Shown here piece after piece: positions 13,727 to 22,684 of a DNA stretch of 24,984 nucleotides. How positions within the stretch are numbered: position 1 is the first letter of the stretch; every line of letters begins with the position of its first letter. Source of the DNA: JBNKFQ01 sp050289385 (GTDB lineage Bacteria; Pseudomonadota; Gammaproteobacteria; Pseudomonadales; Porticoccaceae); the NCBI GenBank assembly GCA_050289385.1, contig JBNKFQ010000037.1, positions 1 to 24,984 of the forward strand, in the 5' to 3' direction. The notes under the pieces are model-generated. The model saw nothing but the letters and a program-made list of their open reading frames with translations. It was not told the DNA's origin and made no database searches. Made by a program: the position numbers and the translations under genes.

Positions 13727-15469
13727 CTATTTGGTGACCAGCACACTAACAGTATCTGTGCTTGTTTGGCCTAGATTATCAGTAACCATAACGCGGAATA
13801 CCAACACCTCTGACTTTAATTTCTTTAGAGCCGGTGCTGTAAACGCGGCCACCGTTTCAGAAGCGTTCTCGATTGCAACGGGAGACCCGGTTAATTGGGT
13901 CCATGAATAGCTGACGATCTCGCCATCATCGTTAGACAGGCTGGCATCAAGCACCCCTGCCCTTCTTTGCTTCACAGAATAGTCACTGCCTGCATCAGCA
14001 ACAGGAGCCTGGTTCGCTTGAATGGTGATTACAACGGTATCTGCAGTGCTTAACCCATCGTTGTCGGTTACCGTTAACTCAAAAACCAGATCTTCTGAAA
14101 AAGAAGGCGGTAAAACCGGTGACGTCAACGCCACAACGCCATCAGATACATTGTTGAGCTGAACAGAGGTTCCCGACACCTGCGACCAAGTGTAGTTTAC
14201 GATGGCACCATCGTCATCGTAAGACCCCGTGCCGTCCAGTTGCACGGAGCTATTTTGTTCAACGGATTGGTCATTTCCGGCGATAGAGACGGGCGCTATG
14301 CCGTTCGTGGGCACCAGGCCGTGCAAAATCACCATACCATTATTGTAATCCGCGATGACAACATCATTTGCTCCGTCATTATTGATGTCGCCAACCGAGA
14401 TACCCTGAGGGTTATAGTTAGAAGCAGAACCGATGCTGAAAAGTTGCTCAGGCAAAATCGTGTTATCGAACTGCTCATATACACCAAGGGCATACCAGCC
14501 ACCATGGAGCACCAGCAATTCATCTTGCTGGTCATTGTTGAGATCTGCGGCGATAATTGCCTCGGGAATGTCGTAGCTCTGGTAGCTGACCGGTTGCGCC
14601 AGGTACCCCGCATCGTCCTGCAAGAATACCGCAATCATTGATGTTGGCTGGTTTCCACCGTAGGTGACCACCACATCATTCTTACCGTCATTATTAGTGT
14701 CAGTAATTGCCACGCCGTTACTCAGCTGGTCGCCCCCCAGGTCGTATAATCGAGTGGTACCCAGATTGCCAAAACGGTCGGACTCTACAACGGCAAGGTT
14801 GTCATAGTTGTAACCCTGGCCGCTCATCACGACAATGTCATTCTTGCCATCATTGTTTATATCGCCCAATACCATGTCGTTATAACCACCGTGCGGTGCA
14901 TGGAAGGTTTCCGCCTGATGATCCAGCCCAGCAAGTGTCTGGTAGAACACGCCGATATCGTTACCGCTCCAGGATATGCCGCTAATGTCTGCCAGGCCAT
15001 CACCGTTGAGGTCTCCAACCGAAATCCGGGTTGAGTGTGATGTCTGAATCGTGTCTTGCAACTGCAGACCACCGGCCTGATTTTGAACAAATACCTGAAT
15101 ATAACCTCTATCCAGGCCGACAACGACATCGAGCAAACCGTCGTTGTTCAGATCGCCCAGCGCAATAGAGCCTGGTTGCCGGGTATAGTCCTCTATCAAC
15201 GGGTAATTAACCGGGCTGTCCAGATTTCCCGATTCATTTTGCAAGTAAATCTTAAGCTTGTAGTCATTGTCGGGATCAAAATAAGTACTGGTAATCAGTG
15301 CCACGTCATCCAGGCCGTCATTGTTGAGGTCACCAACGGCAAGCGCTTCTGACCAGGAGCCGGTCGGTATGCTGGTATAGTTGCCCAGCTCTACGCTTGC
15401 ATAAGCGTTGGCGCAGCATGCTGATATTGTCAATGCGGCAAATTTTGACCAAACCATTTTCTTGAACAT
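13727..15469 (-). CDS. Secreted FG-GAP (VCBS) propeller protein with two PKD-like domains
   Basis: The product is a 580-residue exported protein. The start at 15469 gives a proper signal peptide (MFKKMVWSKFAALTISACCA, cleavage near ANAYA) with an AAGGAAA ribosome-binding site; a longer frame upstream adds a leader that is not signal-like. Residues about 40-385 hold seven FG-GAP/VCBS repeats, marked by GDLNNDGLDD, GDLNNDGLLD, GDLNGDGLAD, GDINNDGKND, TDTNNDGKND, ADLNNDQQDE and GDINNDGAND. Seven Asp-rich, Ca2+-binding-type loops fit a seven-bladed beta-propeller. Two PKD/Ig-like domains follow (about 393-484 and 488-578), with DGTGSYDDDG and DASLSNDDGE. The sixth repeat (NNDQQDE) lacks the Gly and is degenerate. 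No anchor or sorting signal is visible at the C-terminus. A role in binding carbohydrate, host or substrate surfaces is inference. Confidence 0.9.
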   Translation of the reverse strand: MFKKMVWSKFAALTISACCANAYASVELGNYTSIPTGSWSEALAVGDLNNDGLDDVALITSTYFDPDNDYKLKIYLQNESGNLDSPVNYPLIEDYTRQPGSIALGDLNNDGLLDVVVGLDRGYIQVFVQNQAGGLQLQDTIQTSHSTRISVGDLNGDGLADISGISWSGNDIGVFYQTLAGLDHQAETFHAPHGGYNDMVLGDINNDGKNDIVVMSGQGYNYDNLAVVESDRFGNLGTTRLYDLGGDQLSNGVAITDTNNDGKNDVVVTYGGNQPTSMIAVFLQDDAGYLAQPVSYQSYDIPEAIIAADLNNDQQDELLVLHGGWYALGVYEQFDNTILPEQLFSIGSASNYNPQGISVGDINNDGANDVVIADYNNGMVILHGLVPTNGIAPVSIAGNDQSVEQNSSVQLDGTGSYDDDGAIVNYTWSQVSGTSVQLNNVSDGVVALTSPVLPPSFSEDLVFELTVTDNDGLSTADTVVITIQANQAPVADAGSDYSVKQRRAGVLDASLSNDDGEIVSYSWTQLTGSPVAIENASETVAAFTAPALKKLKSEVLVFRVMVTDNLGQTSTDTVSVLVTK

Positions 15470-15942
15470 GGAATTTCCTTGTTTGATGCAATATGAATTA
15501 ATACGTGTGCCGTCGCACACTTGAACAGCGCATAGTGAACGAGCAATCTGCATTCAAGGGTGAAAGGAGGGGAGGAAACCGGAAAACCTGCGTCGCCATC
15601 CCTGGGCCATTATCTGTAATTTATCTGTTCTTTCATCATGAAAGCGCGCCAAGGATAAGAACCCGAGGGACACAGGGCAAGTTGTGACGGACAAGCGGCG
15701 GCATATTTTGTTCGTTCGGTTACTACCGGGTTGGTGTTTGTTGATATTCGAATTTTATCCCCGCCAGAATAACCCTGGGCAAAGTCAGTGATTTCAATTG
15801 CTCACAGTGATAGTATCCAGTGTTTTCGCCAGCAAGGTCGGTCGATCACGTTGGTCACAACAAGCGAACACAGATACAGACCTTGTCTCGCTGCCGTCTG
15901 TCATTCAAACAGCACCCATAAAACAAAGCCGGGAGAGAATGA
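15470..15942. other. Gene-free divergent spacer between the FG-GAP and AGCS genes
   Basis: This 473-base stretch separates divergent start codons and should hold promoters for both. A 60-codon frame at 15505-15687 has no family resemblance or ribosome-binding site and is not called. I looked for a glycine riboswitch, which often precedes AGCS genes, and did not see its conserved cores. Apart from the 15-base palindrome listed separately, I see no clear structure. Confidence 0.6.
15630..15644. promoter_or_regulatory. 15-base palindrome, possible operator
   Basis: CTTTCATCATGAAAG is a perfect palindrome (7-base arms around a central C) in the divergent spacer, about 160 bases from the FG-GAP start and 300 from the AGCS start. 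It has the size of a dimeric regulator site. No regulator can be named. Confidence 0.35.
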
Positions 15943-17361
15943 ATGGAGTTTCTTGAATCGATATTTAACGCCATTGGTGATTTTACCTGGGGTTGGTCGC
16001 TTATACCGTTCCTTGTTGTGCTCGGTGTATTCTTCACCCTGGCATCGGGGTTCGTGCAGTTCCGGTTTTTCGGCCGTATGTTCAGGGTGTTGTTCCCGGG
16101 CAAACAGCCGGGTGCCGAGGGGCACGTTAGCTCGCGTGAGGCTTTGCTGATAAGTGTTGGGGGGCGCGTTGGGGGCGGTAACATTGCCGGTGTAGCGGTG
16201 GCCATTACTCTGGGTGGACCGGGTGCAGTGTTCTGGATGTGGGCAATTGCCCTGGTTGGCATGGCGACAAGTTTATTTGAATGCACATTGGCGCAAGTGT
16301 ACAAGCGCACAGATGAAGGAGGCACCTATCGCGGTGGCCCCGCGCATTATATCCTTCACGGGTTGGGACAAAATTACAGATGGTTGGCGATACTCTATGC
16401 GATTGCATTGATCGCAGCCTTTGTACTGGGGTTTAACGCTTTCCAGGGCAATACCGTTGCTGGAGCGGTGCAAGACAGTTTCGGGCTTGACCGTGCCGTT
16501 ACAGGTGGCTTTTTAGCACTGGTAACCGGCATTGTCGTCTATGGTGGTATCAAACGTATCGCCAAAGTCGCTGATGTTGTGGTTCCGATTATGGCATTAG
16601 CCTATATCGGTATGGCATTTATCATAGTGTTGATTAACATCGGCGATGTTCCGGCAGTGATCAGCACGATTGTGAAAAATGCTTTCGGTATAGAGGAAGC
16701 TGTTAGCGGCGGTATGGGCGCAGCAGTTGCTCAAGGCCTTCGACGTGGCCTTTTTTCCAACGAAGCCGGCTTGGGCAGCGCGCCTAACGTTGCTGCGGTC
16801 GCCTACGTTAAGCACCCGATCAGCCAGGGTATTGTCCAGTCGCTTTCGGTTTTTATTGATACGATACTGATTTGTTCTTGCACGGCCTTTGTGATTTTGC
16901 TTGGTGACGTGTACGCGCCCGGTACGGAAGCCGTAGACGGGGTTGTTTTGACGCAGCAATCTCTGGTATTCCATGTGGGTGAATGGAGCCAGTATTACCT
17001 GACAATTGCGATCCTGCTGTTCGCATTCAGTTCGATTATCTATAACTACTATTTAGGCGAAACGGCCCTGTCTGTATTGAGCGACAACAAAATTTCCCGA
17101 CATATTCTCCGTATTGCGATTATCGCATTGGTATTTATTGGGTCAACAGCACCGGCGGCAACATCGGTATTCTTCTTCTCCGACCCTATGATGGGTGTGT
17201 TGGCGCTGGTAAACCTGTTGGCAATTATTATGCTCTTCCCGGTGGGATTGAGGGTATTAAATGACTACATACGTCAGCTGAAACAAGGCAAGGAGCATCC
17301 CGAATTCGATCCGGAGAAGTTTCCCGATCTGGATATTGATAAAGAGGCCTGGAAGCTCTGA
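15943..17361 (+). CDS. AGCS-family alanine/glycine:cation symporter
   Basis: The product is a 472-residue inner-membrane transporter that imports alanine, glycine or a related small amino acid with Na+ or H+. Multiple hydrophobic segments span nearly the whole length (first at about residues 16-38). Family motifs include GGGNIAGVAVAITLGGPGAVF near residues 76-96, GGPAHYI, the FSNEAGLGSAPNVAAVA signature at about 270-286, and the LLFAFSSIIYNYYLGE block near the C-terminus. In most AGCS proteins the first motif reads GTGNIAGVA; here it is GGGNIAGVA, a mild departure in the substrate-site loop. An excellent ribosome-binding site (GGGAG) precedes the ATG at 15943. A C-rich hairpin follows the stop. 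Exact substrate is unknown. Confidence 0.93.
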   Translation: MEFLESIFNAIGDFTWGWSLIPFLVVLGVFFTLASGFVQFRFFGRMFRVLFPGKQPGAEGHVSSREALLISVGGRVGGGNIAGVAVAITLGGPGAVFWMWAIALVGMATSLFECTLAQVYKRTDEGGTYRGGPAHYILHGLGQNYRWLAILYAIALIAAFVLGFNAFQGNTVAGAVQDSFGLDRAVTGGFLALVTGIVVYGGIKRIAKVADVVVPIMALAYIGMAFIIVLINIGDVPAVISTIVKNAFGIEEAVSGGMGAAVAQGLRRGLFSNEAGLGSAPNVAAVAYVKHPISQGIVQSLSVFIDTILICSCTAFVILLGDVYAPGTEAVDGVVLTQQSLVFHVGEWSQYYLTIAILLFAFSSIIYNYYLGETALSVLSDNKISRHILRIAIIALVFIGSTAPAATSVFFFSDPMMGVLALVNLLAIIMLFPVGLRVLNDYIRQLKQGKEHPEFDPEKFPDLDIDKEAWKL

Positions 17362-17398
17362 CAAACACAAGAGCACCGCTGGCAACTGCCTATTGTGA

Positions 17399-17421
17399 GC
17401 CCCCATCAAGGGGGGTTGTTT
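17399..17421 (+). terminator. Terminator after the AGCS gene
   Basis: CCCCC and GGGGG pair around the loop ATCAA, followed by GTTGTTTC. The hairpin lies between convergent genes; the T-rich tail on the plus strand suits the AGCS gene, while the minus-strand exporter gene has no T-run on its side. Confidence 0.6.
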
Positions 17422-17437
17422 CATCAGGCTGGTTTGT

Positions 17438-18421
17438 TCAACTAAAGCGATTTTTGATGGTAAGCAGAAGCTTGCCAGAAAATAAAAATTTGCCCTTGTA
17501 CTTACCAAAAATTTGTATAGAGATGGCACTTGCCAACACCAGAGCAATACCTGACAAGCTCAATGCGTCAATATTGTCGGCTTTGATAATATCTGGCCAC
17601 CAAAACAAAGCAACGCATAGTGAAGTTGCTGAGAAACTGAGAACGGGAGTCAGTGCTACCATGCTACTTACTTGTACAGCGCTCCAGTATTTCAGAGCCT
17701 GGGCCAGAGCGCCGTATGCAATCACAGTATTCAGCGAACACGTTATCAAAACCCAGTGACTTTCTGTATTTAAACCTTGCAAGCTATGCAAGTCGATAAA
17801 AGGAAGCATAATGATGCAACCAAGAAAATATATACTTAACAAAATGTTATTGGGTGATATTTTTTTTATTAAAAACTTTTGAAGAAGAGCATAAACTGAC
17901 CAGCTTACGGCCGATAATTGCGCTAACAAAACTCCCATATATATCCCGGTATGGGACGTATTATCAGGAGTGCTCAGAAAGTCGTAGAAAAATAGCAGCA
18001 AGCCCAATGCCAGACACAAAAAGCTGATCCACTGCATTCCATTCACCCGTTCACTAAAAAACAATATTCCGCCAATAACCAGAAAAAAGGGAGCTAGTTG
18101 AAAATTTAATTGGGCTGTACCGGCACTGATGTACAATAAACTTGACGCAAAAGTGGTGTAATTCCCAACTAAAAAGACGCTAGCTGCAATCAATTTGACC
18201 CAGTCCGACCGATTCAGTCGTGAAAATTCATACAACTTTCCTGAAAGACCTTGTATGCAAAAACTGAAAATCAGGGCAACGCAAAATCGAAACCAGGTGA
18301 GAGTAATCGCATCAGTAAATTCAGCAGCCAATTTCAGAGCGATAGGAAGAGCACCCCAAAAAAGCAACATAATAGATGAAAATATCAGGCCCTTTATAAA
18401 ATTGTGTCTGGCCGTCGTCAT
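17438..18421 (-). CDS. EamA/DMT-family inner-membrane exporter
   Basis: The product is a 327-residue protein with about ten transmembrane segments arranged as two EamA repeats (roughly residues 10-145 and 165-300), the layout of drug/metabolite transporters such as RhaT or YdcZ-like amino-acid and metabolite exporters. Seen motifs are FWGALPIALKLAAEFTDAI followed by LTWFRFCVALIFS in repeat one, and SWSVYALLQKFLIKK opening repeat two. The substrate is not identifiable. The ATG at 18421 lacks a strong ribosome-binding site; Met18 is an alternative start. It diverges from a LysR-type gene with 165 bases between them, a common arrangement in which the LysR protein controls the exporter. It is slightly richer in A+T than its neighbours. 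Confidence 0.9.
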   Translation of the reverse strand: MTTARHNFIKGLIFSSIMLLFWGALPIALKLAAEFTDAITLTWFRFCVALIFSFCIQGLSGKLYEFSRLNRSDWVKLIAASVFLVGNYTTFASSLLYISAGTAQLNFQLAPFFLVIGGILFFSERVNGMQWISFLCLALGLLLFFYDFLSTPDNTSHTGIYMGVLLAQLSAVSWSVYALLQKFLIKKISPNNILLSIYFLGCIIMLPFIDLHSLQGLNTESHWVLITCSLNTVIAYGALAQALKYWSAVQVSSMVALTPVLSFSATSLCVALFWWPDIIKADNIDALSLSGIALVLASAISIQIFGKYKGKFLFSGKLLLTIKNRFS

Positions 18422-18489
18422 GACTGAAAGTCCGCATACAGGTTCTGTTAAAAAGAGCTATATTGCAGATAAAAAGTACATTCATCCAA

Positions 18490-18527
18490 TGCATAATACT
18501 TCTAATAGTTATGCAAAACCTGCATAA
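18490..18527. promoter_or_regulatory. Three TGCATAA half-sites: candidate LysR operator
   Basis: TGCATAA occurs at 18490-18496 and 18521-18527, with the inverted copy TTATGCA at 18509-18515. The last two form a perfect inverted repeat with a five-base spacer, containing the T-N11-A pattern of LysR-type boxes (ATGCA-N5-TGCAT). The two direct copies are 31 bases apart, about three helical turns. The site lies in the divergent spacer of the exporter and LysR genes. Confidence 0.65.
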
Positions 18528-18586
18528 TCCGTTGCTGACAGAACCTGCCGTAATGACTAATCGACAGCAGTGAGGCAAAAACATTT

Positions 18587-19534
18587 ATGTCATTTCCGAA
18601 TTTGCAGCATATCGATCTGAAATTGCTAAAAGCGATGCAGGTGCTATTGGAGGAGCGCAATGTCACTCGGGCTGCGGAAAGAGTGCACTTAAGTCAATCG
18701 GCCATGAGCCGGTTACTAAACCGGTTGCGAGACTTGTTTGATGATCCGCTATTCGTAAAAACATCAGATGGCATGGTGCCAACTACCCGGGCGCTTGAGA
18801 TCAAGGAACCGCTGCGTGCTACGCTTGAGCAGCTGGACAAGCTCTTTCAGCAGCAGGTATTTGATCCGGCCAGTAGCAGCAGGATGTTTCGGCTGCAATC
18901 CACCGATTATTCCGCACATGCTTACCTTCCGGCGATTGTTCGAGAGTTCCAGCGGCAGGCGCCCAATGCCCAGATCGATCAACTGCATGTGAGGGAAACC
19001 TCGTTGCTCAATCAACCCATTCACACATCCGATCTTGTGTTGTGCAGCAACTATGTCTCCATTCCCGATAATTACCACCGTCTGCTGCTGGGGTGGGAGC
19101 GCTATTGTTGCATCATGGCCCGGAATCATCCTCTCGCCAACAAAAAACTGACGCTGGACAATTATCTGTCCTACTCACATGTTCTGATAAAGATGGGAGG
19201 GGGTGGGCACATTTTGGGTGACGAGCTGCTGGCAAAATTAAAACGAAAGCGGCATATAGGCCTGAAAACACCCCACATGATGTCGGCACTGGAAACATTG
19301 GGCCAAACACAACTGTTATTGACTTCCAGCGCTCTGTTGGCACAAAGGCACTCCAGGAACTTTTCCATCACCACAAAAGAGCTGCCTATAGAATTTCCCG
19401 ATCCACACTACTATCTGGTCTGGGCCAACAATGTACACCGCGATGCGGGAATAGCCTGGTTTCGAAATATGTGTGCAAAAGTAATTAGAGATATGATCCC
19501 TTATCCAGTTGCTGAAGGCGATTTGGAAGAGTAA
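18587..19534 (+). CDS. LysR-type transcriptional regulator
   Basis: The product is a 315-residue DNA-binding regulator. The winged helix-turn-helix covers about residues 8-67, with DLKLLKAMQVLLEERNVTRA, then AERVHLSQSAMSRLLNRLRD and LFDDPLFVKT, the NodD-like class of LysR proteins. A linker helix and the substrate-binding domain (about 92-300) follow, including the RDLFDDPL-type region and a predicted effector pocket; no specific effector can be read from sequence. It is divergent from the DMT exporter and probably regulates it and itself through the half-sites between the genes. A GAGG-like sequence precedes the ATG. The LysR effector may be the exported compound, which is inference. Confidence 0.93.
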   Translation: MSFPNLQHIDLKLLKAMQVLLEERNVTRAAERVHLSQSAMSRLLNRLRDLFDDPLFVKTSDGMVPTTRALEIKEPLRATLEQLDKLFQQQVFDPASSSRMFRLQSTDYSAHAYLPAIVREFQRQAPNAQIDQLHVRETSLLNQPIHTSDLVLCSNYVSIPDNYHRLLLGWERYCCIMARNHPLANKKLTLDNYLSYSHVLIKMGGGGHILGDELLAKLKRKRHIGLKTPHMMSALETLGQTQLLLTSSALLAQRHSRNFSITTKELPIEFPDPHYYLVWANNVHRDAGIAWFRNMCAKVIRDMIPYPVAEGDLEE

Positions 19535-19704
19535 TCTGCAATGACAAAAGAAGCCTGAAAACAAAAATTTTTGTCGAGAAGTGAATCCTGCACGACGAGG
19601 CTTTAATCAAATTACAGAAATTTTCACAATTTTTACGCCTTCCCCCAAAACCTGTATAGAAAATTTACATTGACCGCAGCTATGCTGGGAATGTGGTTCG
19701 GAAA

Positions 19705-19709
19705 AGAGG
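19705..19709 (+). promoter_or_regulatory. Ribosome-binding site supporting a GTG start for trkH
   Basis: AGAGG lies five bases before GTG 19715. The alternatives (TTG 19670, ATG 19682, ATG 19691) add residues absent from the family and have no better site. Confidence 0.55.
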
Positions 19710-19714
19710 CGGTT

Positions 19715-21163
19715 GTGAAACTGTTCAAGCCCGCTCTACATGTTCTCAGCTTTGTGCTGTTGATGCTTGCATTGCTGATGATGGCGCCGGCGGTATTGGC
19801 CTTGCTGACACACTCTGGCAACGCGGCCGGGTTTTTCACGGCCATTGCTTGCACCGTAATACTCGCCCTTCTGTTGCGCCTGTGTTGTGCACAACAAATC
19901 GAGCATATAAACCCCCGCGAAATGCTACTAATTACAGCCGTTAACTGGATTGCAGTTTCGGTATGTGCGGCCCTGCCATTTATATTTAGCAAAACCCATC
20001 TGAGTTGGTGTGATGCAATATTCGAAGCGGTATCCGGGGTAACCACCACCGGCTCTACCGTGTTAAGCGGATTGAAAACGCTGCCGGCAGAAATTCTATT
20101 GTGGCGATCCACCACTCAGTGGCTGGGTGGTTTGGGTATTATCGGTATGGCTATTACGATTCTGCCCTTCTTGCGTATCGGTGGCATGCGTCTGTTCCAA
20201 ACCGAGTCATCAGACTGGTCGGATAAAGCCTTACCCAAAACTGCCGAGCTGGTAAAGTCCATCTTGTCTATTTATCTGTTCATGTCATTCCTGTGCACGG
20301 TCGCTTACTGGTTGGCCGGGATGTCCTTATTTGATGCGGTCAACCACATGATGACCACCATCTCTACCGGCGGATACTCAACCTCCGATCAGTCCATCGG
20401 GCAATTTTCTGAGCCTTGGATACAGTGGACATGTATATTTTTTATGATTGCCGGTGGCATGCCCTTTACGCTGTTTATACTCGGTTGGTACAAAAGGAAA
20501 TTCCTGATTTTTGAAGATCAGCAGGTGCGAGGCTATTTGCTTACCTTGTGTATTACTATCCTCACCTATGGTGCTTACCACTGGTACGACAAGGGTGGCG
20601 ACATTTTTGAGTCATTTACTGCGTCTGCACTGAATATAGTCTCTGTGATTACTACCACGGGTTTTGCTGGCGAAGACTATTCACTCTGGGGCCCGGTAGC
20701 TGTTGTTCTATTTTTTCTGCTTACTTTTTGTGGTGGTTGCTCGGGGTCAACCAGTGGAGGTGTCAAAATTTTCCGCTATCAGGTGTTGTACCGGGTAGTT
20801 CGTGAACAGATATATCGGGCGATACACCCGAAAGCTGTAATCGCTACCAGCTTTAACGGTAAAACGCTAAACAATGATGTATTGTATTCCGTGGCGTCGT
20901 ATTTTTTCCTAAACTGTTTCTGTTACGGATTGCTTTCGGTGGTATTGGCGTCCTGTGGGCTGGACACGATAACTGTTCTGTCTGGTAGCGCAACGGCATT
21001 GATGAACGTTGGGCCAGGTCTTGGCGAAGTTATTGGACCTGCAGGCAATTTCAGTGCTTTGCCGGATGTTGCCAAACTTGCTCTGTGTGGAGGTATGTTG
21101 TTAGGGAGGTTGGAATTTTTAACCATTATTGTGCTTTTTTCTCCAGTGTTTTGGCGAGGGTAG
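19715..21163 (+). CDS. trkH: Trk-type K+ uptake channel subunit
   Basis: TrkH forms the ion path of the Trk K+ uptake system in the inner membrane. Starting at GTG 19715 the protein has 482 residues (E. coli TrkH has 483). All four pore-loop filter segments are visible: VTTTGST with Gly113, TTISTGGYS with Gly219, VITTTGFAG with Gly316 and NVGPGLGEV with Gly433. The gate loop region GGCSGSTSGGVKIFR and the C-terminal LEFLTIIVLFSPVFW are also typical. TrkA, the cytoplasmic NAD-binding regulator, is not in the window. The next genes, 30 bases downstream, are a KdpD-type kinase and a KdpE-type regulator, which suggests that K+ uptake by this TrkH is controlled by that pair. An upstream in-frame TTG at 19670 would give a longer form but is not supported. 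Confidence 0.93.
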   Translation: MKLFKPALHVLSFVLLMLALLMMAPAVLALLTHSGNAAGFFTAIACTVILALLLRLCCAQQIEHINPREMLLITAVNWIAVSVCAALPFIFSKTHLSWCDAIFEAVSGVTTTGSTVLSGLKTLPAEILLWRSTTQWLGGLGIIGMAITILPFLRIGGMRLFQTESSDWSDKALPKTAELVKSILSIYLFMSFLCTVAYWLAGMSLFDAVNHMMTTISTGGYSTSDQSIGQFSEPWIQWTCIFFMIAGGMPFTLFILGWYKRKFLIFEDQQVRGYLLTLCITILTYGAYHWYDKGGDIFESFTASALNIVSVITTTGFAGEDYSLWGPVAVVLFFLLTFCGGCSGSTSGGVKIFRYQVLYRVVREQIYRAIHPKAVIATSFNGKTLNNDVLYSVASYFFLNCFCYGLLSVVLASCGLDTITVLSGSATALMNVGPGLGEVIGPAGNFSALPDVAKLALCGGMLLGRLEFLTIIVLFSPVFWRG

Positions 21164-21193
21164 CAATTAATTTATAGATATTGAGGAACATTA

Positions 21194-22684
21194 GTGATTA
21201 AAACAGTCGTCCTGCCAATTATTGCCGCGCCCTTGCTAGCCTCGGTGGTTGCGTGGGGTGTGGAGGCTGTACTGCTGCATAAGGGTAATGTTTCACTGGT
21301 GTATATGGCCACGGTGCTTTTCGTCGCTGCGAAAACCAATACCCGCACTGCCCTCGCCTGTGCCGGAGTCAGTTTTCTGGCGCTCAATTTGTTTTTTACC
21401 GAACCTCGCATGACATTGATCATGAACCACCGTGAAGATATTTATACAGCGGTATTTTTTCTGATCACGGCGATAGTTACCGGGCAACTGACAGCACGTC
21501 TGAAAGAGCAATTATCGGCTTTGAAAGAACGCGACCGGGTGATCCAGACGCAAGTGGCTTTTGCAGAAAAGCTGGTTTCTGCAACCGAATACAAGGAAGT
21601 GTCTCAGGCACTGAATGTGGCGGTTCGACAAGTTCTGCAAATAGAGGTCATTCAGATCAGGCTGCAGGATGGCAAGTGGCTCCTGGAAAATCGGGAACCA
21701 CTGGCAAAGCGATATCCGGATTTACACCGAATGCTCGGTGGGCGCGACCAATCTTTGCGAAGCAAGGCAACGGTGAATTGTGAAAACTGGTTGTTAAAGC
21801 GGCTACCGGGTGTAAATGATGAGCTTTGTTTGATTGCGGTAAATATGGCAGGGAACCGCTGGCTGCCAGAGCGGGTGGAAACGGTACTTGATATTCTGTT
21901 GCGACTGGTAGAACTTGGTATTGCTCGCATTCGCCTGGCAGATGCCTTGCAATCAGAACGCCTGGAGAAGGAAAAGGAATTGCTGCGTTCCGCATTGCTT
22001 TCATCGGTTTCCCATGACTTGCGCACACCGCTTGCGTCGTTAGTAGGGTCGTCTTCAAGCCTGCTAGAGCTCAAGGATTCCCTGTCAGAGTCACAAAAAG
22101 CTGAGCTGATAGAGGCCATCCAGCAAGAGGCGCGCCGCCTGGACAGCTATACACAAAACCTGCTGGACATGACCCGCCTCGGCCGGGGAGATCTGAAGCT
22201 GGAGCGGGACTGGGTGGCGATAGAAGACATTATCAGCTCTGTGGTAAAGCGGGCAAAAAAGCAACTTCCCCAGGCAAAATTGAAGGTAAAGGTGCCGTCT
22301 GAACTACCGATTCTGCATGTGCATGCGGCATTGATCGGGCAGGCAATTTTCAACCTGGTAGACAATGCAGCCAAATTTTCGCCGCCGGGTAAAACAATAT
22401 TAATATCGGCGGTTTCGTCGCAGGATAGCGTGGAGGTGATTGTGACGGACAGCGGCCCGGGCATCCCCCAGGACCAACGCGAACGCATATTTGATATGTT
22501 TCATGTGTTGGGGCATGGAGATCGAGACAGTGCAGGAACGGGTTTGGGTTTAACTATTTGCCGTGGGATGGTCGGTGCTCATGGCGGGCGAGTATTCGTA
22601 ACGACACCGGAAGACGGCAAGGGCACCGCCATGCATATTGTTCTGCCATTGCCAGTCGACGCACCACCGGAAGACAAATTATGA
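21194..22684 (+). CDS. KdpD-type sensor histidine kinase lacking the N-terminal KdpD/Usp half
   Basis: The product is a 496-residue membrane histidine kinase corresponding to the C-terminal half of KdpD (E. coli KdpD has 894 residues). Hydrophobic segments at about 5-25, 35-70 and 83-100 match the DUF4118 membrane domain. A GAF-like cytoplasmic region covers about 120-250. The kinase core follows: H-box with His274 (SSVSHDLRTPLASL), N-box (Asn391 in NLVDNAAKFSP), D/G1 (DSGPGI, from Asp419) and G2 (GTGLGL, 448-453). Missing are the N-terminal ATP-binding KdpD and Usp domains, which bind K+-related signals in E. coli. The GTG start has a GAGGAA ribosome-binding site. It follows trkH and overlaps the response-regulator gene as ATGA, so translation is coupled. 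Loss of the N-terminal half may be ancestral in this gene type, and the signal sensed is unknown. Confidence 0.9.
   Translation: MIKTVVLPIIAAPLLASVVAWGVEAVLLHKGNVSLVYMATVLFVAAKTNTRTALACAGVSFLALNLFFTEPRMTLIMNHREDIYTAVFFLITAIVTGQLTARLKEQLSALKERDRVIQTQVAFAEKLVSATEYKEVSQALNVAVRQVLQIEVIQIRLQDGKWLLENREPLAKRYPDLHRMLGGRDQSLRSKATVNCENWLLKRLPGVNDELCLIAVNMAGNRWLPERVETVLDILLRLVELGIARIRLADALQSERLEKEKELLRSALLSSVSHDLRTPLASLVGSSSSLLELKDSLSESQKAELIEAIQQEARRLDSYTQNLLDMTRLGRGDLKLERDWVAIEDIISSVVKRAKKQLPQAKLKVKVPSELPILHVHAALIGQAIFNLVDNAAKFSPPGKTILISAVSSQDSVEVIVTDSGPGIPQDQRERIFDMFHVLGHGDRDSAGTGLGLTICRGMVGAHGGRVFVTTPEDGKGTAMHIVLPLPVDAPPEDKL

Noticed and set aside
15505..15687. 60-codon frame in the divergent spacer
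   Set aside because: Overlaps the promoter region of the FG-GAP gene and has no coding signature beyond chance.
15470..15942. Glycine or c-di-GMP riboswitch before the AGCS or FG-GAP gene
   Set aside because: A GGGACACAGGGCAAG stretch near 15668 faintly recalls a c-di-GMP-I core, but the paired stems and second conserved half are missing; the glycine aptamer cores are absent.
22558..22680. Longer start for the response regulator inside the kinase gene
   Set aside because: The extension is not conserved in KdpE and overlaps the kinase core; the ATGA-coupled start at 22681 gives the standard N-terminus.
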